Assembly (NCBI GenBank): GCA_036850905.1
Contig: CM072098.1
Span: forward strand, 19,025,100-19,089,099
Length of the DNA: 64,000 nucleotides
From: Luffa acutangula
Lineage: Eukaryota > Streptophyta > Magnoliopsida > Cucurbitales > Cucurbitaceae
Direction: 5' to 3'
The notes below the pieces were generated by a model, which had not been told where the DNA came from, did not search any database, and saw only the letters and a list, made by a program, of their open reading frames with translations. Positions 36,656 through 47,923 of this stretch are shown here, one piece after another; within the stretch, counting starts at the first letter, position 1, and every line of letters begins with the position of its first letter. The position numbers were made by a program, and so were the translations under genes.

Positions 36656-39121
36656 GCCGAAACAAACAAATTAATTTAATTAGTGATGTTGCACTAACCC
36701 ATTACACAAAATATTATTATTATTATTTCAATCCAATCAATTTAGCAAAAGTAATGATCGACCCATAGAATAAACATTCATTTTGCAACGATACTTCAGA
36801 GGTTTAGAGCAACAGCTACCGTAGGGCAGTCAGCTACTCCTCCCCTGAATTGAGACAATCTCAGCCAATCCCTATTCCCAGAATAACTCATATTCCAATA
36901 GTTCTTAGCTACCGTTTTTCGGTCAGGAAATTATTAACACCTTAACAATTTTCCGTAAGTGTGACCCTCCATTTTTCAGATTTCAGAGGTCGGTCCCAAC
37001 AATGCTACCGTAGGGAAAGTCAAAGTTGGAAATGAACCTAAGAAACCCTATCCATTTCTGGAGTTTGCGTTGTTCCGACTCCCATGATCAAGCCCTCCGT
37101 AGGGTGATCGCTCCCAGGGCGATTCGCAGGCAGATCATGGGGATCTCACGGTGCAACCTAATGGAGGAGACCGTAGGATACGTTGACACGTGTCCTGCTC
37201 CAACTTACTATAAAATACTCCGTCATTCACCTTGATATTGATCCATGCAAACACCATCCGTAGGGGGTCACTCCCAGGGTGACTCGAGGCCAAGCATGGA
37301 CCTCACGTCGTGAACTCTTGAGGACATGAGAGCAAAACATTGATTTATGAAAATCTTGTTTTGATATATTTCCTCCCACTAAGTATTTTTATAATTAAAG
37401 GGTCTTTTACTTAGGTAAGTCCCGGCTAAGTGAATCTATCTAAGTCTATGCCTAAATATAACTCTTATATAGAGGTCTTTACACTAATGTCTAGGTGAAT
37501 TAAACTCTTTTAATTACCTAGTGACATTGCATGCTAACATTAAACTATGATTAATTCAACTCAAGTGTCGGGTCAGTTCCCAGGTAGGAGGTGTTCCGTA
37601 TAACCGTCAACTTAAATACCCCCATCCTAGACAGAACTTCACCAGGAGAGTTCCCTTATAATCACAGTAATGTATTTCCTACTTAGTACATTAAAACTAT
37701 TTTAATCCTAAGTAAGAAAATAATTCTAATCCTATTAGAATTAAAATGAGCTTAGGTCTAATTAATTTTAAACAATTTAAAATTAATTCTTTTTAATCTA
37801 AGGTCCTATGTTTGCATGCAACTCTTTGTTATAGGTTGACGGTTTCTAATCATTTTGAAACTATTTCAAATTTTAATGATTAGCCCTATAACATGCTTCT
37901 ATGGTGTTGGGAATAAAAGCAATCATATTTGAATTATTAAACACCATATATAGCCCATGACGCCGATAACGATAATATAACGATTATACTAAAGTAGTGT
38001 CATGCTCAATGCTTTTTCATTTTCATATAATTAATATAACATTTTATATTAAATCATACATGAAAACAAACATTGAAATTTATTTCCATTCATAATATAA
38101 CTATTATATTAATACTCATGAAAATAAATCTAAGCATGCAAGCTACATTAATAAAATATAACATTTTATATTTATCTAATTAATGTCATGCATCATGCTT
38201 TCCAATTTCATATATTTAATATAACAATTATACTAAATAACTCATGAAATTTAAATTCATGCATGATTATCATATATTATAACAATTATAACATAAAAAT
38301 GCATGAAACATGCTTAACCTATGGTGTGATCTAGCTAAATGACATTCATAAAGTAATAAATAGCTGAAAAACCGGTATATTGGCTCCTAGGATAATTAAA
38401 ATAAACGAAAATTACAATAATTTCAAGCCCGAACCAGCTTGAACCGCTTCAAACCGGACCAAAATGAATTGAACCAGACCAAATCAGCTCAAACCAGACC
38501 GCACAGGAAGTAATCCGCACGGAAATTTTTTTTTTTACCCCACGTTCCAACTCGAACACGCAACCTCAGGGACGCTAGACACGCGATCAAACCATTTGCT
38601 CCAGACACCCAAGTTCGAAACATAGTGAACGCAAATAATATTTATTTCATAACCGCTTCAACCGCTGGAACCCACGCCGCACGTCTCACTCAACGTTCCG
38701 TGAATTTGGAAACTTCCGTCAGCGTCGAGATGCTGCAGGCATAGCGTCTCGACGCTGCCCCGATTTTTTCCAGCCTTCGTTCTTCAGCATCTCGACTCTG
38801 TTGAACAGGGTCACGATGCTACGCCTCTGTTCAACCTCTGTTTTCCAGATTCCAGCGCCGATTCTAATCGATTTTTTGCCCAAATTCATCCCGATCTTCA
38901 TCAAAATGAATCCTAATCTAGACACGGACTTTACAAGACTCGATTTACTGATTTAATTGCCCAAAAACGCAGGGGCCTTTACAAATTAATTAAATCAGAT
39001 GCAGTAAATCTAAGGCCAAATATACCAAAACAATTTTTCAGCAAACCAACATTCATAATGCAGAATAAATCTCACCAAAAACCAACGCAATTTTCATTAA
39101 TTGAAATCAATTAACGAGATG
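36656..39121 (-). promoter_or_regulatory. Long structured 5' leader of element B
   Basis: About 2.47 kb between primer binding site and pol ATG, with no Gag frame on the sense strand. Fold II: CCCATGATC (37081-37089) with GATCATGGG (37133-37141), inner arms CCCT/AGGG (37093-37104) and ATCGC/GCGAT (37107-37123). Fold I: TTCAC/GTGAA (37226-37314), TCCATGC/GCATGGA (37242-37300), arm GTCAC/GTGAC (37267-37283). The two seven-base arm loops are identical (TCCCAGG on the plus strand). AGCGTC...GACGCT-like hairpins lie at 38721-38799. Confidence 0.72.
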
Positions 39122-39133
39122 GCTCTGATACCA
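39122..39133 (-). other. Primer binding site of element B
   Basis: TGGTATCAGAGC on the minus strand, complementary to initiator tRNA-Met. It lies 2 nt from the LTR edge at 39136 and fixes the orientation of B. Confidence 0.93.
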
Positions 39134-39135
39134 AT

Positions 39136-40328
39136 TGAAGGGTTGAAATCCCTTTTGGCAGCGGAAGCAAACAAGACCTTCCTCGAATTAAATTTCAATT
39201 ATAGAAAAAACCGGTACGTTGGCAAATCAAAATTAGAAAAAAATTTCTAAGGGCCCGTTTGATAACCATTTCAGTTTTTGGTTTTTGGTTTTTCTGTTTT
39301 TGGTTTTTGGTTTTTGGTTTCCTATTTTTTAAAAACAAAAACCACATATGTTTGATAACTGTTTTTTGTTTTTTGTTTTTAAAAAACAGAAAACCAACTT
39401 TGTTTGATAACTGTTTTTGGTTTTTCAGTTTTTTAAAAATTAGAAAGATGAAAAGATATTTTAGAGAAATAAAAATGTGTAAAGACGTTGAAACAAAAAT
39501 TTAGAGACACAAATATAAATGTTTTCAAGAGATTTTTTTTTTGAAAAGACGAGAGAAAAGTTAAACATAGAAAATTTAGAGAGATGAAAGAAAATGTTTA
39601 GAGAAAGAATATTAGTTAGACTTGAGAAAAGGTATTAGTTAGAGAAAAAATAGAAAACAAGTTAGAGGAAAAGCGAAAAATTTTAGATTAAAAAAATTAA
39701 ATAAAAAAAGAAAATTTAGAGAGATAGTAAAGTTAAGAGTAAAAGATATGCTAAAGAACTAACGATAAATTAGAAAAATAAAGAAAAGTTGTAGCGATAG
39801 AAAATTTTGGTGACTTTTTTTTTCCAAAAGAAAAATTAGAACATGTTTATTGAGGAGAGAAAAGGTATTGACAAGTTTTTAGAAATAGACAAGTTATAGA
39901 GAAAAAAAAAGTTTTGAGAGAGAATTTTAGAGAGAGAAAAATAAATTTGAGAGAGAGAGAGATAATTTTAGAGAGAGAAAAATAAATTTGAGAGAGAGAA
40001 AAAATTTTAGAGAGAGAAAAAAAAATAGAGAAAGAAATTTGTTGGAGAGAGATGTAAAAGAGGAGAAAAGTAAGCATTAGAAGAAAAATGAGTTTTTGAA
40101 AAACAGAAATCTGTTTTTAAAAACTACTTTTTTTGGTTTTTGAAATTTACTTATAATTTCAAAAACGTTTTTAAAAAACAGAAAACAGAAAACAGAAATG
40201 GTTATCAAACACCCCTGTTTTTTAAAAATGAAAAACAAAAACAGAAAACAGAAAACGAAATGGTTATCAAACGGGCCCTAAATTACTAAGATTAAGCATG
40301 ATGGAAATTTATTCAAGATTAAGAACAC
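39136..40328 (-). repeat. 5' LTR remnant of element B, split by a DNA element
   Basis: On the plus strand it begins TGAAGGGTTGAAATCC, the LTR end next to the primer binding site. It runs to 39250 and resumes at 40282 for about 47 bp before meeting the A LTR remnant near 40328. Only about 165 of about 2,000 bp remain. Confidence 0.82.
39251..40278. mobile_element. PIF/Harbinger-like non-autonomous element (1,028 bp), nest level 8
   Basis: The terminal inverted repeats begin GGGCCCGTTTGATAACCATT (39251) and end as its complement at 40278. The target duplication is TAA (39248-39250 and 40279-40281), typical of the PIF/Harbinger (Tourist) group. The interior is low complexity: GTTTTTGG repeats on the left, GAGAGA-rich in the middle and complementary AAACAGAAAAC repeats on the right. 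No transposase is present. A second copy of the terminal motif (GAAATGGTTATCAAAC) lies at about 40196-40211, so the right end is partly duplicated. Confidence 0.85.
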
Positions 40329-40466
40329 TTTATTCGTATTTTTCAATAGTTTAATTATGATTTTACTGCTGTATTTAATTTGCCAACGTACAATATTTTA
40401 TTCCGAATTGAAAACTGAGTTAAGGTTCTTGGTCGTTTCCGTTGCGCAAGGGCTATTATCCCTTCA
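40329..40466 (+). repeat. 3' LTR remnant of element A
   Basis: Matches the last ~136 bp of A's 5' LTR (26028-26163) from TTTATTCGTATTTTTC to TTATCCCTTCA. It is followed at once by the target duplication and element D's pol. Confidence 0.9.
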
Positions 40467-41806
40467 AATTTTTCATCAATGGGTTGTTAATCAAGCTACA
40501 CATTAAGTTAGTCATGCCCTTATCAAATGTTGAGAGAACCTCAATGCAGTGGGAGGGTTGTAAATCAACCTAATGAAAACTGTGTGAGTTTAAGTGAAAC
40601 TTCGATTGTCATGTCTGATGACTATATCAAAGGATCCATTGACCTTTAACAAGGTATTGGATGACGTGGATAAGGATACTTATGTCAAAACTATGAACCT
40701 TAAAATGGAGTATGTATACTTCATTTCAATCTGGTATTGACCAGAAAGGTTCTTAGTCCAGGATCAAGAGCAAAAGGTTTGCGACTTTAACCAGTCCATA
40801 CTTGGAATTAATTGAAGGTTACGATCTTGGAACATAAGATTTAATGCATGATTAAAACTTATTATGGTTTGACTAGAGTATTGACAAGTCTTGTGTCAAC
40901 AGAAGAATTAGAAATAGTTTGGTAGCTTTATTAGTTTAGTATATGATTGATATCCTATTCATTAGGAATGATATAGGTTATCCAACTGACATTAGAAATT
41001 AGCTAGCAATGCAGTTCCAAACTATAGATTTGGAAAGGCTTAATTTGTTCTTAAAATCTGACACGATCGGGATCACAGGAACGAAGATCGCTAGCTCTAT
41101 CTCAAGTATCTTATATGGACAAAAGTGTTGGCTAGATATAAGATTAAAATTCCGAGAAAGGTTGTTTACTTTTCAAATATGGAATTCATTTGTCACAGGA
41201 GCAGTGTCCTGAGATGCCTCAAGAGGTTGAGAACTTGAGACGAAATTTTCGTGCCTAGGCAATCAATTGTCAAGCTTAGCATAAGGTATGCAGTAGGAAT
41301 TGTCAGTAGATACCAATTTAGTCCAGAGTAAGGTCGTTGGACTACAATATAGTTATCCTCAAGTATCTTAGGAGAACGAGGGCTTATAGGCTCGTGTATG
41401 GTGTTGAGGATTTGATCCTTAAAGGATACACTAATTCTGATTAGCACACCGATCGGGATTCATGGAAATCCACATCAGCATCAGAATTCGCCCTTAACAG
41501 GGAGTTATATGTTGGCATAGCATCGAGTAAGGATGTATCACAGACTTCATCTTGAAGGCCAAGAATGTTGCTACTTATGAAGCGAGCTCAGGAGTCTGTA
41601 GGACTTAGGAAGTTCATTTGGAAAGCTGTTCCAAATATGAGGCGAGTATATAGGACGAAAACGTGAATCTCATCTGAGAGATTATAAGTTGAGGGGACGT
41701 GATTGTCACGAGGAATCCTCAAGAGTAATATATTGTTGAATCATTTACGAAGGTCCTCACGACTAAAAATGTTCGAGGGACATCTAGATGGTTTGGGTCT
41801 ACGAGT
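40467..41806 (+). pseudogene. Element D pol remnant, second part (RT and RNase H)
   Basis: This continues the pol copy broken at 24161. It begins in the integrase/RT linker (GTGGGAGGGTTGTA block near 40548), then passes the regions matching the FNQVW segment, YVDDILLIGND (about 40950) and RNase H (about 41400-41640). It ends near the region matching GLRDMY (about 41800). It is saturated with indels and stops; the 60-80 codon open frames here are accidental. The sequence is recognisable only by colinearity with A and C. Confidence 0.8.
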
Positions 41807-41832
41807 TGAACAGCCCACTAGAGTTTTAGTCC

Positions 41833-41843
41833 AAGTGGGAGTT
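41833..41843 (+). other. Polypurine tract of element D
   Basis: AAGTGGGAGTT immediately before the 3' LTR at 41844. Confidence 0.85.
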
Positions 41844-43760
41844 TGTTGGGGTTTATGTCCTAAAACTCGTGGATAGTAATTGTAACAAACTTATATATAT
41901 ATAAAACTTATTAGAATAGTTTTTATTATAGTTGTCGAAAGATTAGTTTAACTATGTATTTATTAACCCAAATCCAATAAAACTAAAATCTTTGGCTATG
42001 ATATGAATGCTTGAACTTTATGTAGTGACATAAATATGGATCAGGTTCAAGTACATAGCCTAAAACGGTCTATAGTATAGAGATAAGACTGGGTACCTTA
42101 TCCTAGAAAAAACTATGTGACAAGGCCCACTTTGTTTTAATACAAACGATGTGATCCTAAATCGTTCGTGTAGAGACATGCGAGTGGGGGTGTCCTATGC
42201 AAAAGAAGTTTGTATAAGACTTTCACTTTATAACGCTGTTTACTGTGAAACTAACTATTTCAAGCGATGACCTAGGTAACTTGATCTTAATCCTGAGCTA
42301 ACTATGAACTCCTGTTTATTCGGGATTATCCTTTGATTTGCATAGGTGAGAGTGACCCATAAGCCCCGCTCAATAAACCTGCCACTTTGGGGATAAGACG
42401 GAGTAGATAGCTGGGGACATAGTCCTGCAAAATGGAATTCACTCCTACCCGTCTTTAGGGATAGTAGAAAGGTTGTTCCCTTAACTGTTGACTCTGGGAC
42501 GTGAACAAAGGCGGCCCTCTCATTGGCCCGAGAGGTTTTAGGTTTAGTGGTGGGACCACAAACTAATTGTTCATTAGGGACTCATTAGAGACTTAAGGAA
42601 CAAAAAGTGCTATAGGGGTAAAAAGTACTTTTGACCTTACTATAGTCACGAACAACCAGTGAAGGATTGACTTACTAATCACGGTTATATCGGGTGGACA
42701 GAAATATATCTACAGTGAGGGGAGTTCAGCTACGGGCTATAGTGGAGTGTCCCGTTAGTTAACGAATGTTGGTTAACTTGGATTGAAAGAGTTCGAGCGG
42801 TTAATCTCGAATCGTTGGAGCCCATGATCTGTAGGTACATTAGGTCCCCCTGCTAGCTCAAACAGATTAACCTTAGAACAGAGTGATAAAATAATTTGAA
42901 ATACGTTAAATTTGAATTAGGGAGTTAACGTTAACTATATACGATATACTTAACGTATTTTAGTTTAATCTTTAAATTAAACTATAATTATTAAGAGAGT
43001 TAGAATTATTTAAATATGATTTAAATATTTGAAAATGTATTCGATACATGTTCGGTTTTAATTTGAATAGTGATTCAAAGTTATCGGGATTTAAGAGAGT
43101 TCGGGTTTGGTATGTTTATTTAATTTAATATTTTGATATTGAATTAAACAAATTAATTAAAATTAGTTTAATTAATTTAGAAATTGATTTTTGATTAACT
43201 TTAAAAGAAATTAAAAATAGTTTAAGGTTAATTGATTTTAACATAAAATTGAAAATCAATTTTGAATTGATTTTCATGCAAAATTCAATTTGAAGACACC
43301 TCCCATGACTCATCTTATATCCCTCAAATTGTTGTCTTCTTGTGAGCTAATTTTGGGCAAAATAGTTGCTCATATATAAGCCAAGAAGATGACTCAACCA
43401 GGGGTGGAAGTAATTTGAAGTTGCTGGGATTTTACATGCAAAAACCAAATGAAAAACTCTCTCAAACATCATGGCTTCAAACTCTCAAAAACCCATGTGT
43501 TCTTCATCAAATTCATCATGCTCGGTTTCCCACAAGCCCGTTCTAAGGCTGAAGAATAGCGGGGAAGACTCTAGCGGTAGTCCATGTTGAGTTCGGGAGG
43601 AGAATCATCCATAGAGATCCACGAATTTGAAGCTTGAAAGATAAGTTCTGTTTCCCCTGTTTTCGTTCTTGTTTTCAGCATGCTTTTAATCCTCGAAATT
43701 AATGAAAATCGGTGCCTAAGATCCGCTAACGCTTCCGTTCGAGTGTTCTTCACTCCATCA
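41844..43760 (+). repeat. 3' LTR of element D
   Basis: 1,917 bp, TGTTGGGGTTTATGTCC to TTCACTCCATCA, followed by target duplication accac (43761-43765). It is nearly identical to 18002-19925; even the 62-codon open frames at 19307-19495 and 43125-43313 (minus) translate identically. Confidence 0.95.
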
Positions 43761-44479
43761 ACCACTAGTTATAACACCGTTAACTAGTTGGTTTTCTATT
43801 TCACTAGGACGACCTAGACAACTTTGTCTTAATCCTGAGTTGATTATGGACTCCTGCTCATGAGGGATTGTCCTTTAATTTGAATGGGTGAGAGTGGCCA
43901 ATACGCCGACTCAATAAGCTTACCATTTTGGGGACAAGACCGAGTGGGGAGCTGGGAACATAATCGTACAAGATGAAATTCACTCTTTCCCAAACTTAGG
44001 AAAGTAGATGATTGTTCCCTTAAGTGGTGACTTCGAGTCTTGAACAAAGGGCCCTACCCTCTCAATGGCACGAGAGGGTTTTCTGTTTGATGGTTGAACC
44101 ACAAAAAAATTGTTCATTAGAGGAGAACTAGTACTTAAAGAAATAGAAGTAACCCAGGGAGAAAACGATAATTTGACTCAGCTGGTGTTACAGACATTCG
44201 TGAAGGACTAACTAATCGTTCTTCGTCTATATCCGTGGACACAGAAAATATGTCTGCAGTGAGAAGAGTGCAACTGTGAGTCTATAATGGAATGTACACA
44301 CAGTTAATGAATATTGATTAATTTGGTTAATGAGTTTGACAAATTAATCTCACATCATTGGAGCTTCTGTTCTGCAGGTCTATTAGGTCTCACTGGTAGC
44401 TCATAAAGTAATTTGAGACAACTAAGTAATAAATGTAAATTGAAAATGTTCAATTTACTAAGGGAAACAATATAATATA

Positions 44480-46079
44480 TGTAGACACCGTATTTGGTCC
44501 GGCTTGATTTTCAGTAATAATGTTTGAAGTTTTCCAATATTTGGTGGTCAATTTGTTTTTTCTTGTATGTCAACAAGAGCATAGCTCAATTGGCATAAGT
44601 TTGTATTGATAATCATAAGGTCTTTGGTTCAAACCCTCTTTTTCACATATTTTTATCAAAAATTCGTTTTTTTTATTTTTATTTTATTTTTTTATTTTTT
44701 TTTATTTTGGTCTTCCCCATTCCTATTCAATGGGAAACTTACCTATTCAAAAGCTTTTCCATGGCTCTCATTTTTTTTATTTTTTTCTTTTTTTCTTTTT
44801 ACCACCATTTTCTCATCCATCCTCCCCCTAATTTAGTAACCCTTCAAGTATAAAAAGGGGGGGGGGGGGAGATGGAGGATGAAAGGACACAAGAAGAATA
44901 AGAGGAAGTTTAGAGTAAAAGGGAGCTTGAGAGAGTTTAGGCATTTGAGAGAGAGTTTAGCTTAGAGAGTGATAGAAAAGGAGAGAAAAAAAGAGAAGAA
45001 GGTTAGAGTAAAAGTGAGCTTGAGAGAGTTTAGGCATTTGACCAAGAATTTAGCTTAGAGAGTGATAGAAAAAGAGAGAAAAGAAAGTGGAAGAGGAAAA
45101 GAGGAAAAAAGAGGGGGAGGAAGGAGTATATGGGGAGAGAAAACATTGGGTAAGAAAGAAGGAAAAAAGAAGAAAGAGAGAAGTAAAAAAGGTGGGGTTT
45201 TGTTTTTCTATTTCCTTTGTTTTTTTTGTTTTTTTTTTTGTTTTTTGTTTTGTTATTATTGTTATTATTATTATTATGATTATTATTATCATCATTATCA
45301 TTATCATTTTTAATTTCTCTCTCATTTTAGTTCACTTTTGCACTTTGCCAACTTCATTTTTTTAAACTTTCTAATTTATTTGTTTTTTCCTTTCATTCTC
45401 CAAATTGCTTTAATCTAATCTTTAATTCTGCTTGGTCAGTTTCAATTATTGTTATTGTTTTGATTTTCTTTTGAAAGGGATTATGGGAACTGAGTAATGT
45501 GTCTTCGTGGAGTTCAACTCCCGTGTAGGCGTATGAAAATTCTCATTTTCCCTAAAAAGAATTCACTATTTGAATGATTTTCTTCTTTTACATCTATTTG
45601 TTTTTTTTTATTTTTAATAAACACAATCATGTATCGCCCATATTTCCTTTAATTAAAAGAGAAATTAGGCATGATTTATATTAAATTGGATATCCAACTC
45701 ATAATGTTTAATCCTTACTTTATTTCTAAAGTTAAGGTAAAAACAAATGAGACATCTTGTGTTTATTATTGCATTTTGGGTTTATATTTTCATATTTATC
45801 ATTCTTTTTAAGAAAAATAAAAATAAAGGACTGTTTTTATTCATTTAATTGGACAATTTAAGATACTGTGGTAATCGTTTTCTTAAACGGGTGTTGTAGG
45901 GTGCTAATACCTTCCCTACACTCAAACGACTCCCGAACCTAATTTCTGGTTTTCTAAGACTGGTTTTTTGTTTTAAAGGTGACCAATCACACCTTCAATG
46001 ATTGGTGGCGACTCCAACCTTCTTCTTAAAAACCCAAGAAAGGATGTCGGCCGCTCCGCGTCGCGATGACGTTGCGACA
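44480..46079 (+). mobile_element. Ty3/gypsy-like solo LTR (1,600 bp), Tat/Ogre type
   Basis: It starts TGTAGACACCGTATTTGG and ends GACGTTGCGACA, with a perfect atata duplication (44475-44479 and 46080-46084). GATTGGTGGCGACTCC near its 3' end is wording I associate with Tat/Ogre LTRs. TATAAAAA at about 44850-44857 precedes a run of 12 G. A 90-bp GA-rich unit is repeated in tandem (about 44915-45007 and 45008-45090). A GTT/ATT trinucleotide run follows at about 45240-45310. A tRNA-like A and B box pair lies at 44580-44640. It has no internal region. Confidence 0.87.
44566..44645 (+). mobile_element. SINE-like tRNA-derived segment inside the gypsy solo LTR
   Basis: CATAGCTCAATTGGCATAAG (A-box-like) and GGTTCAAACCC (B-box-like) are about 40 nt apart, followed by TCTTTTTC. 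The order and wording resemble the minus-strand SINE at 9457-9563, so the two probably share a source. I see no clear target duplication, so it may be an old captured part of the LTR. Confidence 0.55.
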
Positions 46080-46574
46080 ATATATATTGATATATTATTA
46101 TGAGAGAAATTAATATTTGAAGAAATTCAAATATTAATATAAATTTGAGTCACATTAAATTTATGGAAGTTTGAAAGAGTTCAAATATGAATTAATTAAT
46201 TTGAAGACCTAAAATCTATTTGGGCAAAATTAATTAATTCAAGACCGGAAATTAACTATGTGATATTTAATTGGTGGTTAATTAATTAAAGAATTAATTA
46301 ATCGGAAAGTAATCAATTATGGAAATAATTAATCACTTAAGGAAGTGATTAATCATTTATGGAAATGATCTAATCACTTATGGAAGTAATTAGTCATTTG
46401 TGAAAAAGATTAATCAATTATGGAATTGATTGATCTTGGATTGATTAAATAAGGAATAAGATTGAATCAATTTTGGAAAAGATTGATTTAATTGAATATT
46501 TTATTCATGGCCACTCTTCTATAAATAGAACACTAGACCTAATTGGTTTGGTAGCCCTCTTGCTCTTAGACTCA

Positions 46575-47923
46575 TGTTTTCTTGTGCAATGCGATTTACA
46601 ATATGCAAGAAATCTTCACAAAAAGCTCAAAAACGTGCAAGTATACACATCATTTGCAGCAAGTGATAAGTATTTTTATATCGTTCTCCACAGGGATTGA
46701 TGCAACGAAAATCACTATTCTCAAGCCTATTTTCAATGAAATTCAAAGTAACCAAGGACCAAATATTAATTAATAACGAAGATGCACTAATGTAAATATA
46801 ATTGAGTGAAAATAAAGCAAGAAAAACGGCTGAATGCAGAGGAGAATTAAGGCTCGGATTAGGGATATTCTGTATTGTTTCCAGGGATTGCTATAGAAAA
46901 AACTGCGCTAATTCATCTCACCCAGATTTAACACGGGAATTTTCCAATTCTCCAAAGATTAAGGCGATTAAACTCCCATTTAACCCCTTATTTTTAGCTC
47001 AATCTGATTAGTGCCTTAGGTGGTGATTTATTCCTAAATACCCACTCATTTTCATGATCATAAAAGACTAAGGTAGAGTAAAGTAATCGGCTACTAAATG
47101 TTTTCCCAAACACTCAATAACAATGCTAGAAAATGGTTGTCCAAACGAAATTCTAGCTTTATCAATGAAAAACACTTTACTCTAAGATGAAAATAGCACA
47201 TTTCAACTACAAACAACCCCTCGTTACAATATAGGATCCCTAATCCTCACCTAAAGAGGATTAGTTCATGTTCAAAGAGAAAATAAGTTCAGTACAGCAG
47301 AAAATGCTCATACACAACATGTTTTCAGCTTCTACCACAACTAATACCAATAGGAAGATAAAAGATGAGAAGAAAAGACTAAAGAAGAAGTGCCCAAGAT
47401 AAAATCCAGCTTTCCCAAGCTGAATAGTAGCTCCACGGCAACTCTCCTTTTCTTCTCCTCTGTTTTTGCTCTCAAATCAGCTTCCTAATCGCAAATCTCT
47501 TCCTCTCCAGCCTCCTTTCCAAACTAAGGTCACTTTCTTTAAATACCCAGCTTCAAACGTGGAAATGAGGGCTGATTAGACACTCCAAGCCCACATGGAA
47601 TACCCAATAAAAGATGAGAATAGTCTTTTACACCAGCTAGGAATGACACCTCATTAAATGAAGCTTTCCACGTTGAAAACAGCTCCAGCCACCAATCTGC
47701 CTCTGCCAGGTCATGCTACAGCATAATCTGCACAAACTGGAGCTCCAAGTCATCTTAAAGACAAAAATTAGCGTGAAAATAAAGCCCAAAGCCTCTAATC
47801 AGCACTTTCACTTAACAACACTAAATTCAACTAATTCCAGCTCAAATAATAAATTCTCAAAGCAAAACTAAGCCTAAAAGCCCCAAAATCATGGCTAATA
47901 ACTCTTATTTCTAAAAGTTATCA
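46575..47923 (-). mobile_element. Solo LTR (1,349 bp), possibly Athila-like
   Basis: The ends are TGTTTTCTTGTGC and AAAGTTATCA, with a perfect actca duplication (46570-46574 and 47924-47928). On the minus strand it contains CAATCCCTGTGGAGAACGAT and a CACTTGC...GTATACTTGCACG block, which I associate with Athila-type gypsy LTRs. Orientation and family are inference. No internal region and no genes; the frames 46473-47011 are accidental. Confidence 0.82.

Larger units (their letters stand above)
31051..40328 (-). mobile_element. Copia element 'B', inverted, gag-less, nest level 7
   Basis: Read on the minus strand: 5' LTR remnant (40328-39136, split by an inserted DNA element), primer binding site 39133-39122, leader to 36656, pol 36655-33251, polypurine tract 33074-33065 and 3' LTR 33064-31051. 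The orientation is opposite to A and D. Both outer ends are truncated. The 3' LTR lacks about 55 bp, and the 5' LTR keeps only about 165 bp of its own sequence. The left junction with A shows a TTT overlap (31051-31053) and the right junction a CTT overlap near 40328. Confidence 0.9.
24162..40466 (+). mobile_element. Copia element 'A' with gag and pol, nest level 6
   Basis: 5' LTR 24162-26163, primer binding site 26166-26177, gag-pol 26915-30943, then the element runs into inverted element B at 31051-31053. Its far end survives as the last ~138 bp of the 3' LTR (40329-40466). The flanks are aattc (24157-24161) and aattt (40467-40471), one change in five. Element D's pol continues on both sides, showing that A inserted into D. 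The middle of A's 3' LTR and the end of its internal region were lost when B and A were rearranged. Confidence 0.88.
18002..43760 (+). mobile_element. Copia element 'D', gag-less and decayed, nest level 5
   Basis: A full-length LTR retrotransposon carrying element A inside it. The order is 5' LTR 18002-19925, primer binding site 19928-19939, leader to about 22560, pol remnant 22800-24161 continuing at 40467-41806, polypurine tract 41833-41843 and 3' LTR 41844-43760. A perfect accac duplication lies at 17997-18001 and 43761-43765. Without element A it would be about 9.5 kb. No Gag core or CCHC knuckle can be traced between leader and protease remnant. The LTRs differ by only about 2-3 percent in my reading, while pol has no open frame left. 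Confidence 0.93.

Noticed and set aside
45050..45365. Three open frames of 83-92 codons, both strands
   Set aside because: They are low-complexity translations of GA-rich and ATT-rich repeats inside the gypsy solo LTR.
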